Assembly (NCBI RefSeq): GCF_018409545.1
Contig: NZ_AP024563.1
Span: forward strand, 3,144,691 to 3,208,690
DNA length: 64,000 nt
Direction of reading: 5' to 3'
Origin: Allochromatium tepidum
GTDB taxonomy: Bacteria > Pseudomonadota > Gammaproteobacteria > Chromatiales > Chromatiaceae
This document shows positions 27,188-34,837 of this stretch, piece after piece. A program made the position numbers and the translations under genes. Numbering within the stretch: position 1 is the stretch's first letter; every line of letters begins with the position of its first letter. The notes beneath the pieces are model-generated. The model had not been told where the DNA came from, did no database searches, and was given only the letters and a program-made list of their open reading frames with translations.

Positions 27188-28654
27188 ATGGCGCACCCCA
27201 AACGACGGCTCATCATCTCCTTCATTGGCAATACCGATCTGAAGGCGCTGGGCTTCAATCCGCCCAGACCCGATCAGCCCGGCCCGGATCAGAGTCCGAT
27301 CCAGCGTCTCCTGGGCGGCTTGCCGTCTGACCGCCAGGCGGTTCGTCTGGTGCTGCTTGACGATGACCCGACTGGTTCTGATCTGCGCGCCCGTTTCTGT
27401 GACCGGCTGCGCGAGCAGCTGCCGGAACTGGGCATCGATGGGGTGCAGGTTGAGCGCTTTCCCGTGACCCTGCCCGACGGCCCGACCGATCTATCCGCCC
27501 TCTATGAGCAGGTCTGGAAAGCGATTCCCACCTCGGGGCCGGATAGTGCCGATGAGGTCGTGTTCCACCTGACCTCGGGCACGCCCGCGATGCAGCTGAC
27601 GCTGATGCTGGCATCGCAGAGTTTGCGCCTGGACGAGGCGCGACTGTTCGAGACGTCGCGCGAACAAGGGGTACGCGAACTCAAGCCGCCCTATGCCTTG
27701 GCGCTGCGCCGCAGACGCGAGCGCGAGCGCGAGCGCATGGCCTATCAAAGCCCGGGGTCGCTGTCCGACGCGGAACGCAAGGGACTGCTCAAGGGAACCG
27801 TGGTCGATGACACACTGGCCGAAAGCGCCTATGCCGCGCTCTACAAGGCGGCAACCAATCGCAAGCAACCGCAACGTGTGCTGATCAGCGGCCCGACCGG
27901 CAGCGGCAAATGGCACGCCTGCCGGCAGTTTGCCCGGTGGCGCAAGTGCCAAGACCCCGCGATCTGGACGGATCCCGCACACTGTCCTGAACTGCCCGAG
28001 GGCACGACCCTCCTGATCCGCCGGCTCGATACCTGGCCGGAATCGGCCTGGCGAACGCTTGCCCAGTTGGCCGATGAACGCCGCGATCTGGCCATGGCCG
28101 CGACCTTTTGCATCGATCGCCGACCGAATGACGCGCTCGTTGGTCTCCTGCCCGTACAGATTCGCTTGCCTGCGCTGGGTGCGCGCACAGACGTGGTGGC
28201 GCTGGCCGAGTCCTTGGCTTGCGAGCTCGGCCTCCTCGACGGCAAGCTCAAGGAGCGGCTGCAGCATGATCTTTTCACCAACCTCTACCCACGCAGTCTG
28301 CACGAGCTCAAGGCGTTTCTGGCCACCGCCAACGCCTACAGTCCAGGCGCACATCCCGAGCGCAAGGCGTATCTGCAAGCCCGTGATCTTCACGAGGCAC
28401 GGCGGCTGCTCGATGAGGCCTGTCAGGTGCTCACGGACATGGATTTTGGGGTGGGGCGGCATCGGCTCGATGATGTTCTTGATGTGATCCGCTGGGCGAT
28501 TGTGCAGCGGGCGCGAGCCGAGGGGCGCAGTCAGGAGGAGACCGGCGCCTTGCTTGGCCTCAGCCAATCGACCATATCAGATATCATCCTCAAGACCGAA
28601 TCGGATCCGCAACTTTGGCAAAGCCTGGGCGAAAGTGACCATGGGACGCCCTGA
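27188..28654 (+). CDS. CARF-AAA-HTH regulator resembling RtcR
   Basis: 488 residues. Residues 1-175 resemble the CARF domain of RtcR, with a ligand-site motif VVFHLTSGTPAMQLTLMLAS and the start RLIISFIGNTDLKALGF. Residues 225-400 are an AAA-like domain with Walker A LISGPTGSGKW but a degenerate Walker B (TTLLIRRLDTW) and no GAFTGA loop, so sigma-54 activation is unlikely. The C-terminus has an HTH (GRSQEETGALLGLSQSTISD). CARF domains bind cyclic oligoadenylates, so this looks like a cOA-responsive transcription factor. It starts 9 nt after the polymerase gene and overlaps the Cas6-like gene by 14 nt. Confidence 0.78.
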   Translation: MAHPKRRLIISFIGNTDLKALGFNPPRPDQPGPDQSPIQRLLGGLPSDRQAVRLVLLDDDPTGSDLRARFCDRLREQLPELGIDGVQVERFPVTLPDGPTDLSALYEQVWKAIPTSGPDSADEVVFHLTSGTPAMQLTLMLASQSLRLDEARLFETSREQGVRELKPPYALALRRRRERERERMAYQSPGSLSDAERKGLLKGTVVDDTLAESAYAALYKAATNRKQPQRVLISGPTGSGKWHACRQFARWRKCQDPAIWTDPAHCPELPEGTTLLIRRLDTWPESAWRTLAQLADERRDLAMAATFCIDRRPNDALVGLLPVQIRLPALGARTDVVALAESLACELGLLDGKLKERLQHDLFTNLYPRSLHELKAFLATANAYSPGAHPERKAYLQARDLHEARRLLDEACQVLTDMDFGVGRHRLDDVLDVIRWAIVQRARAEGRSQEETGALLGLSQSTISDIILKTESDPQLWQSLGESDHGTP

Positions 28655-29540
28655 ACACCGGCCCGAGGTGCGCGGCGCGCGCGATCTGACCAATCTTTGG
28701 CGCGAGCTGCCTGCGGCTGTGCTGGCGTATCCCGCCTCGGCCTGGTCGCCCGAGCGGGGCCTGGCCACGCTCATCGACACCCTGCGCGCGCGTGCCTGGC
28801 GCGAGCACTGCGCGGCGGCCACCGTGCAGAGTTGCGCCGAACGCGGCCAAAACTGTGAACGCCCCGGACACTGTCGCGCCGATGCGCTCTTCCCGATGAA
28901 CATCGGCGGCGGCGCACCGTCCTGGCGTCAGGCAACCTTGTTCGTGCAGTGGCGTCCGGCACTCGATCAATGGCACCTGATTGCCCTGGGCGCCCAGGCC
29001 GGCGACTCACTCGGCTGGGCGGCGCGTTGTTTGCGCGAGCGTCATGGCCTGGAGGGGTCGACACCTCTGCCCGTGTCGACACTGGCCGACCTGGAATTGG
29101 CGGGAGCGACACGTTGGCGGCTGATGTTCGTCACGCCCTGGCTGGTCGGCAAGGGGCGGACGGAAACCTCTCCCTCCCCGGATACCGAAACCGTGGCGCA
29201 TGAACTGCGCAAGGCGATGCGCCTGCGCGCCCACAAGCTGACGGCGTTATGTTTCGACGATGCCCGCGCCCAGCGTCTGGCCTCACATCTGGCGCATCAT
29301 GTGGCCGAGGCACGGCTGCCGGACGGGCTGCGTGTCGAACAGGCACAGGTCGCGACCCATCCCCTGGCGCTGGCCAGCCGCGGCAATGGGGCGAGCTTTG
29401 TGGCGCTCACCTGGAGCGGGCAGGCGATGCTGCGAGTGGAACCGGACATCCTGCCCTGGCTGAGTCTGATTGCACTCAGCGGCGGGGGCGAGAATGCGGA
29501 CAAGGGGTTTGGCGGTATCGAGTTGACCCCGCTGGATTGA
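28641..29540 (+). CDS. cas6: Cas6-like CRISPR RNA endoribonuclease (RAMP)
   Basis: 299 residues from ATG 28641. The C-terminal glycine-rich stretch LSGGGENADKGFGGIEL is the RAMP/Cas6 signature. The N-terminal part has a Cys cluster (SCAERGQNCERPGHCRADAL) before LFPMNIGGG, as in Cas6 proteins of the PF10040 group. Cas6 cuts pre-crRNA inside the repeat and leaves the 8-nt tag. It is the only candidate for that step here. The catalytic residues cannot be fixed from the sequence alone. Confidence 0.65.
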   Translation: MGRPEHRPEVRGARDLTNLWRELPAAVLAYPASAWSPERGLATLIDTLRARAWREHCAAATVQSCAERGQNCERPGHCRADALFPMNIGGGAPSWRQATLFVQWRPALDQWHLIALGAQAGDSLGWAARCLRERHGLEGSTPLPVSTLADLELAGATRWRLMFVTPWLVGKGRTETSPSPDTETVAHELRKAMRLRAHKLTALCFDDARAQRLASHLAHHVAEARLPDGLRVEQAQVATHPLALASRGNGASFVALTWSGQAMLRVEPDILPWLSLIALSGGGENADKGFGGIELTPLD

Positions 29541-29567
29541 ATCGATTGAAGCGGAGGAAGAGCCGGT

Positions 29568-31259
29568 ATGCGTTGGCTATGGTTGGTCTCGGTCGGTGTG
29601 ACCGATGTGCAGTGTCCGGTTTGGACGAAGGACGACAATGGACTCTGGCAAGGACCGCAGCGCTTCCAGCTCGGGCGTGGCGGGGTACGCAAGACTCACG
29701 AGGGACTCCTGACACTTCTGCGTCGCGAGCGGATTCGCTTCGATCCTGAAATTCCGCCCCTGATCGAGCGTGAACCGGCCGACCGCCTGCGCTTCGAGTT
29801 CGAGCACGATCCCGCCGACGACGAATTTCTGGCCGCGCTGCACCCGGCGGACTATCGCCTGTCGCCGCAGGCGGACACCATCCCCAACGACCAAGAGGAA
29901 CGGCTGCCGCTCTACTGTCCCAAGGTCGCGCCGCTGGCCGATAAGGTGCACGAGATCATCGGTCGCGACACAGTGTCGGTACTGGTGCTCAACACACGCC
30001 GCGCCGAGGATTTCGGCCCCGAAGCGCGAGACGAACCCATCGCTTCCGGTCCCCTGGTCGCACGCTATCTGGCCGAACGTCTGGGACTGACCTGGCTCGA
30101 CAGCGACGGTCGGCTGCCCGAAACCTTCGCGTCGGGAAGCGCCACCTGGATCGACATCCTGACCGAGCGCGAGGCGATGGAAGAGTCCGAAGCACAGGGG
30201 CGCGTGGTCGAGCGTCTGAATGCGGCCCTGTCACTCTGGAGCGGCACGGGATCGGACGAGCGGCGCGTGCTGGTCACCACCAGCGGCGGAATGCCGCCGC
30301 TCAAGCCGCTCATCGAGCGTGTGCCGGCGATTCATGTCGGGCAGCCGCATGTCACGCTGCTCGATCAATCCGAGCGGCGAGGCCGGGATGCCCCTGTCGC
30401 CGCTTCGGTCCTGAACTACGGGGAGCGCGTCGCCGAGCGCGAGACGCTGCGTTTTCACTGTACCGAGGCGCTGCGGGCCGGTGATTATGCCGGCGCCTAT
30501 GGATTGGCACGGCGCGCCGGTCAGTGCTCATGGGCTGACGCGGTGTGCAACCGTCTGGGGTCGCTGCTGGAGCTGCCGGGGCAACCGCTGCACATCAAGG
30601 GGCGCGTGGTCGAGCCCTTCGTCCTGCATGCCGTTCAGGTCGAGACACGCCTATGCATGGGCGATCTGACGGGCGCGCTGTTGCGGATGGGGCCGTTCGT
30701 CGAATCCGCCACCTGGAAACTCATGGCGAGCGATGCCCGGATCCGTGCGCTGGGACTGAAGTTCGATCGGGCCAATGAGAGCCTGTTGGGGACCATTCCC
30801 CAGGATCATCCATTGCTGTCCGACGAGGCCGGCTATTTACGCCGTTTCGAGGACAAAGCCCCCGCACCATCGCATTCGGACGGCCTCGATCGGCATCGCA
30901 TCAATGGGTTGACCTGGGAGTGGCCCAAGTGGATGGCCGAGCCGGATGGCGGACAGCGGACGGCGGCCCTGGCGCTCATCCAGGTCTGTATGTCCTATAA
31001 CAGCGATCAGTGGGGAACGAGTCCTCGACAGTATCGCAATCTGCTGGCGCATGGCGCGGATCAGGCCGTGTCCTTGGGCGAGATCGAGACCTGTCTGAAA
31101 AAACGCGGCCTGATCGTCGGTGCGGCACGACCGTTCGGGGACGGATTCCTGGCAACCGAGCGCATCGCCACGCTGCTGGACGAGCTGGGCATGCCCGATC
31201 TGGTGGACATCATGCGCACCTATCTGGCGGATCTTCTCAACCGCGTCATCAGGGGCTGA
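29568..31259 (+). CDS. CARF-HEPN ribonuclease (Csm6/Csx1-like)
   Basis: 563 residues. The N-terminal half contains a CARF-type ligand motif VLVTTSGGMPPLKPLIERVP, preceded by SVLVLNTRRAEDFG. The C-terminal part carries the HEPN catalytic motif RNLLAH (R-x4-H) in QYRNLLAHGADQAV. Proteins of this design are non-specific RNases switched on by cyclic oligoadenylate from Cas10. It lies 27 nt after cas6 and 6 nt before cas10. The middle (LRAGDYAGAYGLARRAG) looks helical. Exact subfamily not certain. Confidence 0.82.
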   Translation: MRWLWLVSVGVTDVQCPVWTKDDNGLWQGPQRFQLGRGGVRKTHEGLLTLLRRERIRFDPEIPPLIEREPADRLRFEFEHDPADDEFLAALHPADYRLSPQADTIPNDQEERLPLYCPKVAPLADKVHEIIGRDTVSVLVLNTRRAEDFGPEARDEPIASGPLVARYLAERLGLTWLDSDGRLPETFASGSATWIDILTEREAMEESEAQGRVVERLNAALSLWSGTGSDERRVLVTTSGGMPPLKPLIERVPAIHVGQPHVTLLDQSERRGRDAPVAASVLNYGERVAERETLRFHCTEALRAGDYAGAYGLARRAGQCSWADAVCNRLGSLLELPGQPLHIKGRVVEPFVLHAVQVETRLCMGDLTGALLRMGPFVESATWKLMASDARIRALGLKFDRANESLLGTIPQDHPLLSDEAGYLRRFEDKAPAPSHSDGLDRHRINGLTWEWPKWMAEPDGGQRTAALALIQVCMSYNSDQWGTSPRQYRNLLAHGADQAVSLGEIETCLKKRGLIVGAARPFGDGFLATERIATLLDELGMPDLVDIMRTYLADLLNRVIRG

Positions 31260-31265
31260 CCGGCG

Positions 31266-32939
31266 ATGGGTACTCCAACCGTTAAACTCACCCTCGAACT
31301 CAAGCGCGTTCAGACCTTCATCTTCGAGGTGCCGCGCCTCAAGGCCATGCTCGGCGCCAATGCCCTGATCGGGCAGACCATGCGGCATGAGCTGCCGGCG
31401 TTGCCGGCGAATCAGGGCAGCCGGCTCGACTGGCCGAAGGAGATCAGGCTTCAGGGCACAGCGGATGATCCGCTGGATCGGCCCGAAACCGACGCTTCCG
31501 ACCGCGACGACCCGGCGGCCCTCTATCAGCGCGGCATTCTGGCGCGCGATGGCGGGCATTTCATCGTATTGTTCGATGATGAATCAGCCGCCGAGCGCTT
31601 TCTGGAACAGGCTGAGGCGGTGCTGGCCGAGCGGTTGCCGGGGGTGCTCTACGAGGCACGGATCGATCCGTTTCCCGAGCCGAAGGAACCGCCCCCGCGT
31701 CAGCCACGCGATCCGCATGAAACCGCCCTCCTGGATCTGCCGGTGTTGCAGGTGTGCCAGGAGACGGGGCAAGGGCCGGCGTCGGTGCGCAACGACAAGG
31801 GCTACTGGCAAGGCGAATCGGTACGCTATCGCCTGGAGTGGGGCGACTGGTTTTATAAAGGATGCACGCAAGACATCATCGGCCTGTTGCGTCCCACGCT
31901 CTATCCCGACCGCGCCATGGACTGGCAGGAGCCCGACGATCTGGCGCAACTGGCGGCAGGCGGCTATCTGGCACTGATCCACGCCGACGGCAACGGCATC
32001 GGCAAACGCTACAAGTCGTGGCGCGACCAAGCCAAGTCTCAAAATGAGGTCGTCAAGGAGGCGCACGGCGAGGCGTTCTTTCACAGCATGCGCGTTGCGG
32101 TGCGGCGAGCGGTCGTCACAGCGCTGACAAAGACGTTCACCGAACCGGGCGGCGTGCGCCCCTACGAAATCCTGATGCTCGGCGGCGATGATCTGCTGCT
32201 GGCCTGCCGTGCTGACCGAGCACTCGATTTCGCGCGCCACTATGCCGAGGAACTGACCCGCTATACCCTCGCCGACGGCCAACCGCTTACCGTTGCCATC
32301 GGTGCGGCCATCGCCCGGAAGAGCTACCCGTTGCATCGGCTGCATGAGCTGGCTGAGGATCTGGCCTCCAGCGCCAAGCGGCTCTATCGCGCCCTGCTGT
32401 CCACTGGCGAAACATCCTCGGTCATCGACTGGCAGGTCGTCACCCAGTCCTGGTTTGCCGATGTCGCCGAGGCACGACGCCAGACCGAGCGCATTCAGTA
32501 TCAGGTCAATGGGCAAGTCGACACCCTGTTGCTGACCGGGCGGCCTTATCGCGTGTTGGGTGCGGAAGGACTCGATGAATTGCTCAGGGACGCACAGCAA
32601 CTCGACGCCCCGCGAAAGCCTGGCGAGTCCGGTGACACTCAAGATGAGAGCAAAGCGGCTCGCTCGTCACTGCGCGCCTTGCGTGCGGCCTGCGAGCAGG
32701 GGCGCCTGATGGCGGAGATGGCCTTTGCCCGGCTGCCCGAATCCGTGCGCGCCCGATTGGCCTGGAACGATGGCGCACTCTGGAAGCCCACTGCCCAGGG
32801 GGACCAGACCTTCTATCTCACCCGCGCGCTCGACATCATCGGCCTCCGCGAGATCGAACACCTGGGCAAACGGCAGGACCAAAGCCCCTCTTCCTCCGGG
32901 AGAGAGGTTGAGGTGAGGGTTCATAACAGATACTTTTAA
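31266..32939 (+). CDS. cas10: Cas10-like subunit with GGDD cyclase site and no HD domain
   Basis: 557 residues. Palm 1 has YLALIHADGNGIGKRYKSW; palm 2 has ILMLGGDDLLLAC with the GGDD motif at residues 306-309, required for cyclic oligoadenylate synthesis. The N-terminus (LTLELKRVQTFIFEVPRLKA) begins directly with the palm-type fold, so the HD DNase domain of typical Cas10 is missing. The last residues (SPSSSGREVEVRVHNRYF) come from a REP-like palindrome and from the IS607 edge. It is the large subunit of the type III effector. Confidence 0.9.
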   Translation: MGTPTVKLTLELKRVQTFIFEVPRLKAMLGANALIGQTMRHELPALPANQGSRLDWPKEIRLQGTADDPLDRPETDASDRDDPAALYQRGILARDGGHFIVLFDDESAAERFLEQAEAVLAERLPGVLYEARIDPFPEPKEPPPRQPRDPHETALLDLPVLQVCQETGQGPASVRNDKGYWQGESVRYRLEWGDWFYKGCTQDIIGLLRPTLYPDRAMDWQEPDDLAQLAAGGYLALIHADGNGIGKRYKSWRDQAKSQNEVVKEAHGEAFFHSMRVAVRRAVVTALTKTFTEPGGVRPYEILMLGGDDLLLACRADRALDFARHYAEELTRYTLADGQPLTVAIGAAIARKSYPLHRLHELAEDLASSAKRLYRALLSTGETSSVIDWQVVTQSWFADVAEARRQTERIQYQVNGQVDTLLLTGRPYRVLGAEGLDELLRDAQQLDAPRKPGESGDTQDESKAARSSLRALRAACEQGRLMAEMAFARLPESVRARLAWNDGALWKPTAQGDQTFYLTRALDIIGLREIEHLGKRQDQSPSSSGREVEVRVHNRYF

Positions 32940-32968
32940 TCTACAATAATGTGCTGTAATCTAGCACT

Positions 32969-33622
32969 ATGGAACGGAGATTAGTCAAGATCGGCGAAGC
33001 CGCGTCCCTTATCGGATCAACTCCGGCAACCTTGCGCAAATGGGAGAAGACCGGAGAACTGCTGCCGGCTCGCAAAACCAAAGGCGGCACCCGCTACTAC
33101 GCGGTAGCGGACCTGCTCGCCCTCGGTGATACCGACGCTCCGACCGTCTGCTACGCCCGCGCTTCGGGCCATGACCGGAAAGCGGACTTAGATCGCCAGC
33201 ACGAGATGCTGGAAACCTACTGCGCCGCGAAAGGTTGGCGCACTGAGGTCATCCGGGATCTCGGCTCAGGCATGAACTACCGCAAGAAAGGACTGCAACG
33301 CCTGCTCGAAATGATCCTGCGCCGCCGGATGCGGCGGCTGGTCATCACTCACAAGGATCGGCTGCTACGCTTCGGCTCGGAGCTTGTCTTTGCCTTGTGT
33401 GAGATTCAGGGCATTGAGATCGTCATCATCCACAAGGGAGATCAGCCGTCTTTCGAGGAAGATTTGGCCCAAGACGTTCTGGAAATCATCACGGTCTTTT
33501 CCGCTCGGCTCTACGGTAGCCGCTCCAAGAAACACCGCAAGCTGCTGCACGACCTGCAAGCCTCGGCGGACATGATGGCCGAAGATCTGGGAATTTACGA
33601 TGCGGCGCGCCCACAAGATTAA
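32969..33622 (+). CDS. tnpA: IS607-family serine recombinase TnpA
   Basis: 217 residues. An N-terminal MerR-like HTH (LVKIGEAASLIGSTPATLRK) is followed by a resolvase catalytic domain with the active Ser in CYARASGHDRKADLDRQ, and LGSGMNYRKKGLQRLLEMI plus THKDRLLRFGSELV. The C-terminal helix runs to KKHRKLLHDL. This order (HTH first) is characteristic of IS607 transposases. Overlaps tnpB by 23 nt. Confidence 0.93.
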   Translation: MERRLVKIGEAASLIGSTPATLRKWEKTGELLPARKTKGGTRYYAVADLLALGDTDAPTVCYARASGHDRKADLDRQHEMLETYCAAKGWRTEVIRDLGSGMNYRKKGLQRLLEMILRRRMRRLVITHKDRLLRFGSELVFALCEIQGIEIVIIHKGDQPSFEEDLAQDVLEIITVFSARLYGSRSKKHRKLLHDLQASADMMAEDLGIYDAARPQD

Positions 33623-34763
33623 GCTCGACCCCAACCAGGAACAGGCGACCTATTTCGCCAAGGCGTGCGGCGTCGCCCGCCATGCCTACAACTGGGCATT
33701 AGCGGAATGGAAGGCGCAGTACGAGGCCGGCCTGAAACCTAATGAGGCGGCGCTGCGCAAGCAATACAACGCCATCAAGCCCGTCGAGTTCCCGTGGGCA
33801 CTGGACGTCACCAAGAACGCGCCGCAGCAGGCCATCAAGAACGCTGGAACGGCGTTCTCCAACTTCTTCCGTAAGGTGAAGGCGGGTAAAAAAGGCAAGG
33901 ACTGCGGCTATCCGAAGTTCAAGCAGAAAGGCCTCCACGACGCTTTCCGCGCGGACAACGGCCCACCCAAGAAAGGCGTGTCGGCCGTGCAGGTCGACGG
34001 CAAGCGGGTGAAGCTGCCGATCATCGGCTGGATCAGGATGCGCGAGGAATTGCGCTTCCCCGGCTGCATCCAGTCCGCCACGGTCAGCCGCCTGGCTGAT
34101 GGCTGGTACATCTCCATCCTGGTCGAGACCGATGAGCGGCTCCACCAGGAATCCACCGGCGTGGTCGGCGTAGATTTCGGCCTGAAGGCGCCGGCGACGC
34201 TCTCCACGGGCGAATCCATCCCAGGACCAAAACCGCACCGCAGACTGGACGGGCGTCTGCGCCGACTCAATCGTTCCCTGGCCCGCAAGCGCAAAGGCCG
34301 TGCGAACTGGAAGAAAGCGAAAACCAAGCTCTCCAGACTGCACAAGCGCCTGGCTGACATCCGCGAAGATGCCTTGCACAAGCTCAGTCACCATCTGACC
34401 ACGCAGTTCGATGTCATCGGCATTGAAGATCTGAACGTCAAAGGCATGGCCGCGAACAGGCGTCTTGCCCGCTCGGTCAGCGATGCGGGCCTTCGTTCGC
34501 TGCGCACCAAGATCGAGTACAAGGCGGCCATGACCGGCGCAACGGTCGTGGTGGCAGACCGCTGGTTTCCATCCAGTAAGACCTGCTCGCAGTGCGGCCG
34601 GCACCACCCTGAGATCGTTCTCGGTGTCGAGACCCTGCGCTGCGAATGCGGCCTAACCATCGACCGAGACCTGAATGCGGCGATTAACCTCGCCAATTAC
34701 GCGGTAAGCTCTACCGTGTCAGCCTGTGGAGAGGACGGCTCTGGCGTTGCCTCGGCAGCGTGA
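33600..34763 (+). CDS. tnpB: RNA-guided nuclease TnpB of the IS607 element
   Basis: 387 residues with all RuvC residues: D in GVVGVDFGLKAPATL, E in VIGIEDLNVKGM, D in TIDRDLNAAINLAN, plus a four-Cys zinc knuckle (CSQCGRHH and LRCECG). TnpB is the ancestor of Cas12 and cuts DNA guided by an omega RNA encoded at its 3' end. It appears intact. Its presence beside a CRISPR operon is an insertion event, not part of the type III machinery. Confidence 0.94.
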   Translation: MRRAHKIKLDPNQEQATYFAKACGVARHAYNWALAEWKAQYEAGLKPNEAALRKQYNAIKPVEFPWALDVTKNAPQQAIKNAGTAFSNFFRKVKAGKKGKDCGYPKFKQKGLHDAFRADNGPPKKGVSAVQVDGKRVKLPIIGWIRMREELRFPGCIQSATVSRLADGWYISILVETDERLHQESTGVVGVDFGLKAPATLSTGESIPGPKPHRRLDGRLRRLNRSLARKRKGRANWKKAKTKLSRLHKRLADIREDALHKLSHHLTTQFDVIGIEDLNVKGMAANRRLARSVSDAGLRSLRTKIEYKAAMTGATVVVADRWFPSSKTCSQCGRHHPEIVLGVETLRCECGLTIDRDLNAAINLANYAVSSTVSACGEDGSGVASAA

Positions 34764-34837
34764 AACCAGCCTCGATGAAGCAGGAAGAAAATAACAGATA
34801 GTTGAGATTATCTGAGACTTTTCGGAGCGGAAAGCGC

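Larger units (their letters stand above)
32923..34800 (+). mobile_element. IS607-family element between cas10 and the Cas7-Csx10 gene
   Basis: Encodes a serine recombinase and TnpB. The decamer ATAACAGATA occurs at both edges (32923-32932 and 34791-34800). Joining the flanks at this decamer gives a cas10 reading frame ending VHNR-stop instead of VHNRYF-stop, and a 36-nt gap to the next cas gene, so the insertion barely touched cas10 but adds about 1.9 kb to the operon. IS607 elements insert by serine recombination without duplication of target sequence. Confidence 0.8.

Noticed and set aside
27188..28654. Sigma-54 activator (true RtcR)
   Set aside because: The GAFTGA loop and a proper Walker B are missing and no rtcBA genes are near.
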